Shown here one piece after another: positions 9,096-18,733 of a stretch of 64,000 nucleotides of DNA. The notes under the pieces are model-generated. The model searched no databases. It saw only the letters and a list, made by a program, of their open reading frames with translations, and was not told where the DNA came from. Within the stretch, counting starts at the first letter, position 1; the number at the start of each line of letters is the position of its first letter. The position numbers and the translations under genes are program-made. This stretch comes from Ravibacter sp964559125 (GTDB lineage: Bacteria > Bacteroidota > Bacteroidia > Cytophagales > Spirosomataceae): positions 46,952 to 110,951 of the forward strand of contig CAZLGW010000020.1 of assembly GCA_964559125.1 (NCBI GenBank), given 5' to 3'.

Positions 9096-11768
9096 TTACT
9101 TCTCTTTATAAATCGGGTTTTCCTTGTTGCCGCCGGCCATCAGGAATGCCATGAGGTCCTTAAGCTCTTCGGGATTCAGTCCGTTGATCAGGCCGGGAAG
9201 CATGACGGATATGGTAGAGTATGCTGTGGAGGCGACGTCCTTTTTGGCAACCTTCTGGTGCTCGTCGGGAGTAAAAGGATTCTGGGCTACATAGTAATGG
9301 GTAGCATCTTCGTTGGCGAGTCGGCCGATAATAGACCCCCCGTCTTTCAAAGAGAAGACCGTAGCTGCATATTGGTCGGAGATCGCTTTGTCGGGATCGA
9401 TAATAGCTTCCAGGATATCTTTGGTAGAAAATCTGGTAGCCAGTTGCGTAAGGTCAGGACCGGCGTTTTCCCCTTCACCTGCGATAGTATGACATTTGCT
9501 GCAGAGTACTGCCGAATAGATAAGTTTGCCGGTTTCAAAATCGCGGCCTTTCAGACTGGCCTCATTTATAACTGAATCGGCCTGCGCGAGCGTCCACCTT
9601 CTGCCGGGTCCCTTGATACTATATTGCCCTACGAGGTCATTGCCGCTTTGTGAAAGCTTATCGCCACCCGAAAGCTTGTCATATCTGGCAAATTCAGCCT
9701 TAGGTACATTGGAAAGAGCAATTTTCCTGGCGCGATCCAGGAAACCGACATAGCTGCGTCCTCCCTTTCGGTTGAAAGCATCCTGGTACCATGAGAAATA
9801 TTTGTTGCGGCTTTCCTCTGTCCAGCCTGCTTTTTGCTGACTGAGCGCAATGGCATAGTACGTGTGCTGGGGAGAAGGCATTTCAGCAAGCATCCCTGCA
9901 ATATCCAGACCATATTGGGGGTTACGCAACACCAGCTCCGACGAAGCGGTAGCGTAGCTGGCATCCAGCTCCATCTCGTCAGAGGTCTCATCTTTTTCCA
10001 TCAGAGCCAGTGTTTTTTCGATTACAGTAGGCGACTGGAGATTGACAAGGAGTTTGATCAGCAATTTGTTCTGATTTGTGGAGTTTGACGGATATTTGCT
10101 GTCGAGGAAAGCTGTCAGTTTGGCTTTTTCGGCTGTCGGCGGGGTGCCATGACGATACAAAGCTACTTCCAGCATACGCAGCCAGGCTATTTTTTGTTCC
10201 AGGGAAAGAGGCTCGAATTCGATGGAAAGCGCTTTATCGATGATAGGCCCAAGATCAGATTTATCACCCTGCCGGGCAAGAGCCAGCAGTGCATTGATAG
10301 CAGCGGAGGCATTCGACTCCTCGCCGACCTTCGCTCTCCATTCTGTAACGGGCTGGTTTTCGACGGCAATCCTGGCGGCGTAGCTTACATAACGGTCTGA
10401 ATGCCCCAACTGAGGCCATGCGGCAGCGACAGCGCCCGGATCGTTCCTGCCATGGAATTGCTCCAGGGAAACGCGCAGCTTGCCCTCGGCAGTACGCTCA
10501 AAAGGCACTACGTTTGCATCCGGTTTAAATGATTTGTAGTCTTTATGATACACCCTGTAGAGATCGGAGGCAAGCCTGCGTCCGCCTGTCATAAAATAAA
10601 GCGCACCGTCCGGACCTATTACCCCGTCTGTAAGCGGCAAGGGTACACCAGAAAGAAATTCTTCTCTGTCAGCGGTATAGCTGGCGCCTTCCGGTTTCAG
10701 TTTCAGGGCATGGACAATCCCGAAGCTCCAATCGAAGGCGAATAATGTATTCCGGTATTTTTCAGGAAACCGCGCTTTGTTCGCATAGATAAGGTTGGTT
10801 GGTGATCCGTGTCCGATGTTGATAACGGCAGGTAGATTGTCGGGGTAGGCAGAAGCCCATTTCTGGTTGCCCGTACGCCAACCGAATTCGCTGCCCATAG
10901 TGGCATGATTGATACGTGTCGGTCTGTACCAGGGCTGACCGAAATCCCACTCCATGTCGGCATCATAGACAAAAAGGTCTCCCGCTTCGTTAAAGGCAAG
11001 GTCAAACGGGTTCCGGTACCCCGCGCTTACCAGCTTCCAGTTTTTCCCCTCGGGGTCGATATTGACAACCCAGCCACCTGGCGCATGACGGTCGTTTGCA
11101 TGGCCTCTGGGATCTTTAATCAAGGGAAAGAGGTTGTCATCTCCCCAGTTCCTGGGAAGCGTATACTCGTTTACTTCGGGCAGATCGGTATGGTTTCCGG
11201 CTATGATATACAATGATTGGCTGTCGGGGGAGAGAATAATACTGTGCGGACCGTGCTCCCCGCTGCCTTCGAATTCCCTGATTGTAGTGATCTTATCGTA
11301 CTGGTCGTCCCCGTCAGTATCGAAAAGGCGGTATACCCCGCTGTTTGTCCTGAAGTTAGGATTGGGCCGGTTGTTGATAACTACATAGAGGCTGTTAAAA
11401 GCATACAGCAGCCCGTTGGCGTATCCCATAACAAGGCTGTCCTTATCCCAGGAAATGCTCAGTTTTTCAACCTTTACAGAATCTTTCGACCCGATCTCGG
11501 GAATAGTGGTCCTGAAAAGCCCTCCATATTGATCTGAAGTGATTAACCTGCCCTTGTCATCAAAAGCCATGGCTACCCATGAGCCTTCCTCATGGTCGGA
11601 GGGACTGTAAAGATGTTCGGCGACGAAACCCGGCTGCAACTTTAGTTTTTCGGTTTTGGGGTCGGTTTCTGCCGGTTTTTCCGGCGATCCGCAGCTTTGC
11701 AGAAAGTAAAGCCCGACCAGTGCAAAAGCGCCCCAGCCAATGGAGCGTTTGTAAGGCTTGGTTAACAT
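9096..11768 (-). CDS. Heme c-containing sugar dehydrogenase-like lipoprotein
   Basis: An 890-residue exported lipoprotein. A signal peptide with lipobox LQSC starts at the ATG at 11768; the 14 upstream residues of the open frame are ignored. Domains in order: a beta-propeller of the L-sorbosone/glucose dehydrogenase type (about 40-420), an alpha-helical HEAT-like middle (about 450-740) and a C-terminal cytochrome c domain with one heme site (CSKCH), closing with MAFLMAGG. This is the membrane-bound dehydrogenase architecture common in Bacteroidetes and Planctomycetes. It probably oxidises a sugar and passes electrons to the heme. The substrate is unknown. Confidence 0.85.
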   Translation of the reverse strand: MLTKPYKRSIGWGAFALVGLYFLQSCGSPEKPAETDPKTEKLKLQPGFVAEHLYSPSDHEEGSWVAMAFDDKGRLITSDQYGGLFRTTIPEIGSKDSVKVEKLSISWDKDSLVMGYANGLLYAFNSLYVVINNRPNPNFRTNSGVYRLFDTDGDDQYDKITTIREFEGSGEHGPHSIILSPDSQSLYIIAGNHTDLPEVNEYTLPRNWGDDNLFPLIKDPRGHANDRHAPGGWVVNIDPEGKNWKLVSAGYRNPFDLAFNEAGDLFVYDADMEWDFGQPWYRPTRINHATMGSEFGWRTGNQKWASAYPDNLPAVINIGHGSPTNLIYANKARFPEKYRNTLFAFDWSFGIVHALKLKPEGASYTADREEFLSGVPLPLTDGVIGPDGALYFMTGGRRLASDLYRVYHKDYKSFKPDANVVPFERTAEGKLRVSLEQFHGRNDPGAVAAAWPQLGHSDRYVSYAARIAVENQPVTEWRAKVGEESNASAAINALLALARQGDKSDLGPIIDKALSIEFEPLSLEQKIAWLRMLEVALYRHGTPPTAEKAKLTAFLDSKYPSNSTNQNKLLIKLLVNLQSPTVIEKTLALMEKDETSDEMELDASYATASSELVLRNPQYGLDIAGMLAEMPSPQHTYYAIALSQQKAGWTEESRNKYFSWYQDAFNRKGGRSYVGFLDRARKIALSNVPKAEFARYDKLSGGDKLSQSGNDLVGQYSIKGPGRRWTLAQADSVINEASLKGRDFETGKLIYSAVLCSKCHTIAGEGENAGPDLTQLATRFSTKDILEAIIDPDKAISDQYAATVFSLKDGGSIIGRLANEDATHYYVAQNPFTPDEHQKVAKKDVASTAYSTISVMLPGLINGLNPEELKDLMAFLMAGGNKENPIYKEK

Positions 11769-11972
11769 AGAAGAAAATGAATGGTAGTTTATGACAAATG
11801 GGAAAAACAATAGGGTTTAATGGAATAATTATTTCTCTTATGCAAAAAACAATAAAGATCCGCGCAGTCTATCCTGCGCTATCCTGACTTCCTGCTGCCA
11901 GCTTTTTGCTCACGTATTTTTCAAACCGGAGACAGGCTGTGGATAGCGGGTTTACTATATTAATGAGAATTC

Positions 11973-13142
11973 TCAGTTCTGGATCTTCCTCGGGGCTATC
12001 GGCGTTACGTTCAGCCGGCTGTCGTCAAGGGTTTTGACCGGCTCTTCACTGCCGTTGAGATCGTTTTCGTTCCTGAGGCGCTCATTTTCCTGCTGGCTGA
12101 TACGCCAGAGCCCGTTTCGGGCCGGGACATACCCCGGTGTAATTTCGAGCTCTTTTTCGTAGTATGATCTCGCAGTATTGAAGCGCCACATCTTCTCCTG
12201 GCAAAAGCCTATCAGGTAGTTTATGGCGGTGTAGTCAGGTTTTTGCCGCTGAATATCTTCGTAGATCCGGAGTGCGGCCGGGTAGTTTCTCGACCTGGTG
12301 TAGAGGGCTGCCGTTTCTGCGAGGAGATCCAGGTTTCCCTTGTCGGTCTGAAGCGCTTTCGTATAGTAGATCAGGGCGCTGTCGGGGAGGGACCTGTCGC
12401 TGTACAGCCTGCCCATTTCCACGAGCAACTCAGTATTGGAGGGAAAATACTGAAGTCCTGTACCGAGTATACGCCGGGCGTCGCCGAAATCTCCCTTTTT
12501 GGTGTAGATTGTTGAGGCTTGCCGGTAAGCCCGGTAAAATTCCGGGTTTAATTCCAGCGCCCTTTCCATAGAGAGCAGCCCCTGCAGCGTGTCTCCTGTT
12601 TTGGTTTGCAGCATTCCCTGCACATAGTGGACGGACGCCTCATAAGGAGCCAACGCCAGAACGCCGTTTATATATCGCGTCGATTCGTTATATTTTTTAT
12701 TTTCCTGGAGTATGTCTGCCATCAGGATATACAGGCGGGGGCTTTTCTGCTGAAGCGCTTCTGCTCTTTCGGCATCCAGCAGAGCGTCGTCAAGACGATT
12801 CAGCTCCCTGTTGATAATCCCGCGGAGCAGGTAGTATTCACCGACATTATCCCTTGCCGCAATTGCATGATTGATATCGTTAAGAGCCGATTCGAAATCC
12901 CCTTTTTCCAGGTAAATTTTTGCACGCTTGTAATAACTACCTGAAAGATCGATCCTTCTCCTGATGCAGTCGGTGAGGAAAGCCAGGCGGTCTCTCTCCT
13001 TCCTGCTTTCAAAATCGGCTGTATAAGGCGGCGGTATATGCGCGTTGTTATGATCGGTATTGCTACAGCCCGAAAGCAGTTGAAGCCCTATCCAGCACCA
13101 TATTATTCCCGGTATAAAAAGAGGCCGGCACATATCTTTCAA
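11973..13142 (-). CDS. TPR-repeat lipoprotein
   Basis: A 389-residue lipoprotein with signal peptide and lipobox LLSGC near residue 26. The rest is a series of tetratricopeptide repeats (for example SYYKRAKIYLEKGDFESALN and AYRQASTIYTKKGDFGDAR). Such proteins act as protein-binding scaffolds at the membrane; no partner can be named. The start overlaps the stop of the methyltransferase gene by 4 bp (ATGA type), so it is translationally coupled. The tail after the repeats is low-complexity and charged. Confidence 0.8.
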   Translation of the reverse strand: MKDMCRPLFIPGIIWCWIGLQLLSGCSNTDHNNAHIPPPYTADFESRKERDRLAFLTDCIRRRIDLSGSYYKRAKIYLEKGDFESALNDINHAIAARDNVGEYYLLRGIINRELNRLDDALLDAERAEALQQKSPRLYILMADILQENKKYNESTRYINGVLALAPYEASVHYVQGMLQTKTGDTLQGLLSMERALELNPEFYRAYRQASTIYTKKGDFGDARRILGTGLQYFPSNTELLVEMGRLYSDRSLPDSALIYYTKALQTDKGNLDLLAETAALYTRSRNYPAALRIYEDIQRQKPDYTAINYLIGFCQEKMWRFNTARSYYEKELEITPGYVPARNGLWRISQQENERLRNENDLNGSEEPVKTLDDSRLNVTPIAPRKIQN

Positions 13143-14020
13143 TGATCTGAAAACCTGAAAAAAATGCCTAACGGAAGTTTATTCCCGCTTCTGTCGGGGA
13201 GAAACAGCTCCCCGAATTCCCTGTTGGGGGCGTCGGGGAAATGCACCCTGAACAGGTTCTCCAGGATCATGGCGGAGAAACCGAGGGAATAAAGATTGAT
13301 AACAAGGAAAAAGTCCTCTTTTGTCAGAAGCTGCACCGATAATTCAAGGAGCTCATTGATATGGGACTCCAGCAGCCATTTCTCTCCGGCCGGCCCTCTT
13401 CCATATGCCGGAGGGTCAAGGATGATACCGTTGTATTTTTTATTCCTTCGTACTTCACGTTTTACAAATTTCAGGGCGTCTTCCACCACCCAGCGGATAT
13501 TGTCAAGCCCCGACATTTCCATATTGGCGCGCGCCCAGGAAATAACGGGTTTGACAGCATCTACATGCGTCACATCAGCCCCCATTTGCCTGGCGGCCAG
13601 CGAGGCCAGTCCGGTATAGGCAAAAAGATTGAGCACAGCGGGCTGCGTAGTCTGCATCCGAGACAGCTTGCCGCCAATGTATTCCCAGTTTTCGGCTTGC
13701 TCGGGGAATAAGCCTACATGTTTAAAAGAAGACAGGGAGACCTTACTCTTTAAATCCAGCTGCTCCGATTTATAACTGAAAACCCAGTTATCGGGCATAC
13801 TTTTGCGCAATATCCATTGCCCTTTTTCATCTGAGTTCTTGTCCCGTCTGAAAACCGCATCCGACAGCTCCTCCCACTTTTCTTCAGACAGGCTTTTGGC
13901 CCAAACAGCCTGAGGTTCGGGGCGTGCCAATATATAACGGCCAAATCTTTCGAGCTTTTCGAAGCCGCCGGTGTCAATCAATTCGTAGTCGCTGAGCGTG
14001 TCAGGTGTGATCAGTTGCAC
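13139..14020 (-). CDS. Class I SAM-dependent methyltransferase (RlmI/RlmK-like)
   Basis: A 293-residue enzyme of the COG1092 group. The SAM-binding core is clear: NLFAYTGLASLAA (motif I), VTHVDAVKPVISWA (acidic loop) and the catalytic-loop motif ILDPPAYGRG, as in 23S rRNA cytosine methyltransferases. The open frame extends to 14167 but overlaps the preceding gene by 126 bp. A GTG at 14020 lies 20 bp after that gene's stop and gives the conserved start (M)QLITPDTLSDYELID, so I use it. An N-terminal PUA domain is not evident. The target RNA position is not predictable. Confidence 0.85.
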   Translation of the reverse strand: MQLITPDTLSDYELIDTGGFEKLERFGRYILARPEPQAVWAKSLSEEKWEELSDAVFRRDKNSDEKGQWILRKSMPDNWVFSYKSEQLDLKSKVSLSSFKHVGLFPEQAENWEYIGGKLSRMQTTQPAVLNLFAYTGLASLAARQMGADVTHVDAVKPVISWARANMEMSGLDNIRWVVEDALKFVKREVRRNKKYNGIILDPPAYGRGPAGEKWLLESHINELLELSVQLLTKEDFFLVINLYSLGFSAMILENLFRVHFPDAPNREFGELFLPDRSGNKLPLGIFFRFSDH

Positions 14021-14040
14021 TTTTTTCAGGCTGTTATTGC

Positions 14041-15630
14041 TTACCGGAAGGTAAGTTTGTTCAGGTAGAAAATATTGCGACGGCCTCTCGTCGAGACATC
14101 GCCGGTTTGCGCATTGGCAATTTTTTGCTGTCCCCAGGCCAGGTAGTAAGGACCGTACCAATGGCATACCTCGTCGGTGGTCGTGCTTCTTATCCGGTCA
14201 CCCTCCTGGTCGGTAGGCAGGGCAATGCTCCGGCCTTCCTGTACGGTGACGTCCCTTTTTACAATTTTTGTCCAGACAGTACCTTTATTTCCGTACACGA
14301 TCTGAGTTTCCCCGTCAGGTTTCATCGTTGCAGTGACTTTTTCTCTCAATTCACTGCTTTTGACATTATCGAAAGTAATGCTGTTGTCCCACAGGAGCTT
14401 GCCTGAGAAGTCGATACCGGCTACGATCGCATGCGTGTACACAAATCCGTCGAGTACCTGGTTGCCGTTCCCGTAGTATCTTCCTGCACCGTAATAGGGA
14501 TTGAAGAAATAGGGATTGTATAATCCATAGCCGAATCCGGAGCCGAAAAGCCAGGGATTTCCCCAGTAGCTTCGCGCTCCGTAAAGGTTATTGTTGTATT
14601 TGTATTCGGGATAAAACGCTTCGGCTACGATCAGGTACTGGTTGCCGGAAGGGATGATGTCGTGTACCAGGAGCCGGTAATTAAGCTTGAGATCGCCGCC
14701 GTCTTCTTTCTTCTTCTGTATCCGCCGCTCCATTTTCTCAAGCTGCCTGCCGCTGAGAAAATCAAAAAAATGTTTGAAGTCGGTAAAGCTGTGATACTCG
14801 GTAAACTGTTCCTGGTTATGCACAAATTTGGAAATATAGAGCCCCTGGGAGGCAGCTGTCGTTGAGCTCTGGCGATCGCTGTGCCCGTAAGTGCCTATCA
14901 GCAGTTTTTCCGATTCGTTGAGTACCTGGAGCCGGCCGTTAAGCAGCGAATACCCGTCCTGCGGCTCGGCACCCACTTCCGATATCAGCTGGCCGCTTTC
15001 GTCATAAGACCGGGCTACTATTTTAAGTGATCGCCTGCTTTTGATGGCCATACTTATGTTGACCAGTTGGTGGGTGGTATCGACCTCTACCGATTGAATA
15101 GAGAGAGCTCCTTTTACGGCGGTGGGCAGTATTTTTGACTGGCCTGTCTGCAGGTTTGTGTGGATCAGCACGGGCTCATCACGTAGCGTGCCTGCCATAA
15201 AAGCGGCGTAGCCGAGGGTTTTGAAATCGGTAATGAGAAACCGGTCAATAGTCCTGAACATGAAATTCTCGACAAAACCGGGTCCTGCGCTTACTTTCAC
15301 TACCTGGTATTCGGAGCTGCGGTAACGGTTAAAAAGCAGGCAGATAGAAGAGCCATCGTACGAGGCGGCTGCGAAATCCAGATTGGAAAGAATGTCGCCG
15401 TCGTTAGACCATTCTTCTTCGAGATCGGCATCCAGTTTCTGGATCCTGTACTTTCGTTTCTGCGGTTTTGAAATAAGAGCTACTCCCTTGGCGCCCAGCG
15501 GCACGGTATGATAGGAATCGCTTTCTCCGGGAAGAGGTAATTCCACCCGGAATTTTTCCTGGGCATTTCCCGGCAGAATGACGCCGATACCCAGGAGCAG
15601 GCCAACCAGCAGTGTCAGGTATTTATTCAT
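14041..15630 (-). CDS. Secreted protein of unknown function with Tyr/Gly-rich insert
   Basis: A 529-residue protein with a cleavable signal peptide (MNKYLTLLVGLLLGIGVILP, then GNAQ). The body is beta-rich and has no domain I recognise. Residues about 350-400 form an aromatic, glycine- and asparagine-rich insert (YGNPWLFGSGFGYG-like runs). It resembles uncharacterised periplasmic or outer-membrane proteins of Cytophagales. It overlaps the EVE gene by 8 bp upstream and lies 20 bp before the methyltransferase, so these genes and the TPR lipoprotein likely form one operon. Confidence 0.75.
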   Translation of the reverse strand: MNKYLTLLVGLLLGIGVILPGNAQEKFRVELPLPGESDSYHTVPLGAKGVALISKPQKRKYRIQKLDADLEEEWSNDGDILSNLDFAAASYDGSSICLLFNRYRSSEYQVVKVSAGPGFVENFMFRTIDRFLITDFKTLGYAAFMAGTLRDEPVLIHTNLQTGQSKILPTAVKGALSIQSVEVDTTHQLVNISMAIKSRRSLKIVARSYDESGQLISEVGAEPQDGYSLLNGRLQVLNESEKLLIGTYGHSDRQSSTTAASQGLYISKFVHNQEQFTEYHSFTDFKHFFDFLSGRQLEKMERRIQKKKEDGGDLKLNYRLLVHDIIPSGNQYLIVAEAFYPEYKYNNNLYGARSYWGNPWLFGSGFGYGLYNPYFFNPYYGAGRYYGNGNQVLDGFVYTHAIVAGIDFSGKLLWDNSITFDNVKSSELREKVTATMKPDGETQIVYGNKGTVWTKIVKRDVTVQEGRSIALPTDQEGDRIRSTTTDEVCHWYGPYYLAWGQQKIANAQTGDVSTRGRRNIFYLNKLTFR

Positions 15631-16030
15631 GTGCCATTCCTACGATGATGTCGAATTCAGCTTTGCCGATGGGCTGAACGGAAAGCCTGGACTGTGTTAC
15701 CAGCGGAATATGCTGCAGCCTGCTATCGGCTTTTACGCGCTCGAGTGTAACCGTTTTTGGAAACTTCTCAACAGGTACGAGCTCCACTACCACCCACCTG
15801 GGATCGTCGGTGGTAGGATCGGGATAGTGCTCCTTCGATACTTTTGCCATGCCTACTACTTCTTTGCCTTCATTGCTATGGTAAAAAAGTACCAGGTCAT
15901 CCACCTTCATCGCCATCAGGTTATTCCGGGCAGCGTAGTTCCTTACTCCATCCCACACTGCTGTCTTTTCATTTACAAAATGATCCCATGAGTACTTAAA
16001 AGGTTCGGATTTGACAAGCCAGTAGTTCAT
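15623..16030 (-). CDS. EVE domain protein (thymocyte nuclear protein 1-like)
   Basis: A 135-residue single-domain protein. The family signature is nearly complete: MNYWLVKSEPFKYSWDHF, WDGVRNYAARNNL and LVLFYHSNEGKEVVGMAKV. EVE domains have a PUA-like fold and bind modified bases in DNA or RNA; in bacteria they are often solitary and without a known target. It starts a run of coupled genes. An 8-mer repeat array ends 5 nt before its start codon. Confidence 0.92.
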   Translation of the reverse strand: MNYWLVKSEPFKYSWDHFVNEKTAVWDGVRNYAARNNLMAMKVDDLVLFYHSNEGKEVVGMAKVSKEHYPDPTTDDPRWVVVELVPVEKFPKTVTLERVKADSRLQHIPLVTQSRLSVQPIGKAEFDIIVGMAHE

Positions 16031-16035
16031 TTTTT

Positions 16036-16067
16036 TTAATTAGACAATTAGATAATTAGACAATTAG
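16036..16067 (-). repeat. Degenerate 8-mer tandem array (4 units)
   Basis: Plus-strand units are TTAATTAG, ACAATTAG, ATAATTAG and ACAATTAG, fitting RCRATKAG with two variants. The array ends 5 nt before the start codon of the EVE gene. Sister arrays lie at 54456, 59791 and 62883. Confidence 0.75.
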
Positions 16068-16158
16068 TTTTCGGAAAATTCCCTCTCCTAACGCCTATCG
16101 GGAGTCTTTTCAGAGACGTCTCTCCTCCTCTCCTGTTAAGGAGGGGCCGGGGGAGGTC

Positions 16159-16983
16159 TCAGGGGAATTTCGGGAATTTATCGAAATCCGGTTTTCTTTT
16201 TTCCAGGAAGGAGTTGAAGCCTTCTTTAGCCTCGTCGCTGAGATAGTACAGGAGTGTGGCATTTCCTGCCAGTTCCTGTATTCCTGCCTGTCCGTCAAGC
16301 TCGGCATTGAAGGCACTTTTGAGCATCCTGACGGCCAGAGGGCTTTTTACCTGTATTTTCCTGCACCATTTTACGGTCTCTTCTTCGAGCTGTTCAAGGG
16401 GAACAACCTTATTGACCAGTCCCATATCGAGGGCTTCACGGGCGTCGTACTGATCGCACAGGAACCAGATCTCCCTGGCTTTTTTCTGTCCGACGATGCG
16501 TGCCAGATAGGAAGCGCCAAAGCCTCCGTCAAAACTCCCCACCATAGGGCCGGTTTGTCCGAACCTGGCATTTTCAGCTGCTATTGTCATGTCGCATACG
16601 ACGTGCAGTACATGGCCCCCGCCGATAGCCCAGCCGGCTACGCTGGCGATGACGACCTTGGGGATAGAACGGATCATTTTCTGCAGGTCGAGCACGTTCA
16701 ACCGGGGTACGTGATCTTCTCCTACGTATCCGCCGTGCCCGCGGACCGACTGGTCGCCGCCGGAGCAGAAGGCCTTTCCTCCTTCGCCGGTGAGAATGAT
16801 CACCTGGATACGCATATCTTCCCTGCAGATGTGCATGGCATCAATCATTTCCTGCACGGTCTGGGGGGTAAAGGCATTATGTTTATGGGGTCTGTTGATG
16901 CTGATACGGGCTATCCCTTCGTAAAACTGGAACAAAATATCATTGTAGGACCTGAGAGTTTCCCACTGAATTTTTTCTGACAT
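16159..16983 (-). CDS. menB: 1,4-dihydroxy-2-naphthoyl-CoA synthase
   Basis: A 274-residue crotonase-fold enzyme that closes the naphthoquinone ring in menaquinone synthesis, converting o-succinylbenzoyl-CoA to DHNA-CoA. MenB hallmarks include FCSGGDQSVRGHGGYVG, VAGWAIGGGHVLHVVCDMTI and FGQTGPMVGSFDGGFG, with the oxyanion-hole glycines in place. The C-terminal end FDKFPKFP is also typical. No other men gene is in the window. On the minus strand a TACCTTTA sequence about 45 nt upstream of the start is a one-base variant of the -7 box. Confidence 0.96.
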   Translation of the reverse strand: MSEKIQWETLRSYNDILFQFYEGIARISINRPHKHNAFTPQTVQEMIDAMHICREDMRIQVIILTGEGGKAFCSGGDQSVRGHGGYVGEDHVPRLNVLDLQKMIRSIPKVVIASVAGWAIGGGHVLHVVCDMTIAAENARFGQTGPMVGSFDGGFGASYLARIVGQKKAREIWFLCDQYDAREALDMGLVNKVVPLEQLEEETVKWCRKIQVKSPLAVRMLKSAFNAELDGQAGIQELAGNATLLYYLSDEAKEGFNSFLEKRKPDFDKFPKFP

Positions 16984-17100
16984 AATAAACTGGATTCAGA
17001 TGATCGGCAATATTAATATCCCGTAAAGGTAAAAGGATATGGTGAAGAATCCGCTACTATACCCGGTGCGGCCGGTGCAAACATTTAAAAGAGCTGCATA

Positions 17101-18498
17101 TTATTTCCCCTTTCTCTGGAATACCAGCAGGACAGTACGGGCAATAAGCCACAGGTCGGTTTTCAGGCTCGGGTTGTCTACGTAGATCAGGTCGTAATTG
17201 AGCCTTTTTACTGACTCCTCAGGGTTGTCGGCATACCCGACCTTCACCTGCCCGATAGAAGTAATGCCGGGTTTGACAGTCAGGGCGCGTTTGAATTTGG
17301 TGGGAGATTGCTTCATAAGCATTTCGACATCATACCTGGCCAGCGGCCGCGGGCCCACGATAGACATGTCGCCGGCTATTACATTGAAAAACTGGGGGAG
17401 CTCGTCCAACCGGGTTTTTCTCAGGAACATACCGAATTTGGTGATCCTTTTATCGCCGGCTCCCGTAGAATGCTTTTGCGCTATTTTGTCGGCGTCGCGT
17501 ACCATACTTCTGAATTTGATGATTTTGAAAGGCTCTCCCCAGCGGCCTGAACGTTCCTGCAGGAAAAAGATAGGTCCGTTGGAAGTAAGCTTGACAAGGA
17601 TCGCTATGATTACAAATACAGGGAAGCCCAGTATCACGACGAGAAGAGAAAAGGTTAGGTCGAAGGCCCTTTTGAGCACTTCATTACGTACGTTGGAAAA
17701 CGCCTTGGTAGTAATATTGATAACCGGGATATAGTCGTGATACTCAAGGGTGGCATCGTTGGTAAGGAACCCCCTGAAGTCGATCTGAAGCATAATTTTG
17801 ATCTTATGCTTCTCGCCCAGCTGGATGATCGCCTGCAGATCGCGGTTGTCGAGGTAAGGCTGGCAGCAGTAAATATGGTCGATGCGCTCGTCCATAATAT
17901 ATTCTTCCAACAGGTCAAGGTTGTCATGCCATGTCTTTACGGAAGGATCCTGAGCTTGTTTATCGAAATACCCTTTGAATATATACCCCATATCGGGGTT
18001 CATTTCATAGTAATTTTTAATAGTGTCTGAGAGCTCTCCGTACCCTATAATAATATAATTACGCTTGTTAAACCCGCTTAGCCGGTAACGCTTGATAAAA
18101 TAGGTTGCCGCTATCCGCCACGCAACACCGAGGAAAGCCAGTATGAAGTAAAAGAGGACCAGATGCCCTCTCGAATAGTAGTAACCCTTTACAAATACCC
18201 AGAAAGTAAGCACCAGGGCAAGATGGAACGCCAGGATCTTAAAGAAGGAAGATAAAAGGGTGTTAAGATTAAAATTATGTCTTGAATGCTGGTATGGCTT
18301 GGCAATGAGCACCAGGACAATCCAGAGCAGGGTATTTAAAAGCCAGAAAATCGTGTAGTGCAGCTCCGACACCGGCAGCTTGTTCTGGCCTATCAGTACA
18401 TACCTGATCCAAAGTGCACCGAGAAATGCCGCGTTCAGAATAATAAGGTCTGAAACGAGCTGTATGGTGGAAAAGTAAGAGGAGTACCGGTGGCGCAT
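17101..18498 (-). CDS. Undecaprenyl-phosphate glycosylphosphotransferase (WcaJ type)
   Basis: A 465-residue membrane enzyme that starts glycan synthesis by moving a sugar-1-phosphate to undecaprenyl phosphate. About four or five N-terminal helices (residues 10-135) and a Rossmann-like middle region precede the catalytic domain: KRAFDLTFSLLVVILGFPVF (re-entrant helix), PIFFLQERSGRWG, FKIIKFRSM, KTRLDELPQFFNVIAGDMSI and VGPRPL. It is flanked by unrelated genes but could serve the polysaccharide genes near both ends of the window. The sugar specificity is likely glucose or a related hexose, which is inference. Confidence 0.92.
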   Translation of the reverse strand: MRHRYSSYFSTIQLVSDLIILNAAFLGALWIRYVLIGQNKLPVSELHYTIFWLLNTLLWIVLVLIAKPYQHSRHNFNLNTLLSSFFKILAFHLALVLTFWVFVKGYYYSRGHLVLFYFILAFLGVAWRIAATYFIKRYRLSGFNKRNYIIIGYGELSDTIKNYYEMNPDMGYIFKGYFDKQAQDPSVKTWHDNLDLLEEYIMDERIDHIYCCQPYLDNRDLQAIIQLGEKHKIKIMLQIDFRGFLTNDATLEYHDYIPVINITTKAFSNVRNEVLKRAFDLTFSLLVVILGFPVFVIIAILVKLTSNGPIFFLQERSGRWGEPFKIIKFRSMVRDADKIAQKHSTGAGDKRITKFGMFLRKTRLDELPQFFNVIAGDMSIVGPRPLARYDVEMLMKQSPTKFKRALTVKPGITSIGQVKVGYADNPEESVKRLNYDLIYVDNPSLKTDLWLIARTVLLVFQRKGK

Positions 18499-18586
18499 GT
18501 TCAGATAAGAACTGGGTATGGATCTTCTGTTTCTTTGTATTGAAACATTCTTCGTGTCGAAACGCGTGTAATAGGGGCGGATAATG

Positions 18587-18594
18587 CAAATCTA
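18587..18594 (-). promoter_or_regulatory. -7 box TAGATTTG for the glycosylphosphotransferase gene
   Basis: TAGATTTG on the minus strand fits TAnnTTTG. A TTG lies at 18612-18610 with only 15 bp spacing, shorter than usual. The predicted leader is about 80 nt. Confidence 0.4.
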
Positions 18595-18733
18595 AGATAA
18601 TTCCGGGTGCAACCGCATGTTTGGCCTGAATTTATTAACTTTCCGACGTATTTGGTACCGGTGCCGGTCGTGTGGGCGGATACAGCACTGCTACTGTCCG
18701 TATTTGAATTAACGTTAATTATAAACCAGAAAA

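Noticed and set aside
16100..16165. Small gene between the EVE and menB genes
   Set aside because: The region is made of CTCTCC- and GGAG-type repeat sequence and contains only short frames.
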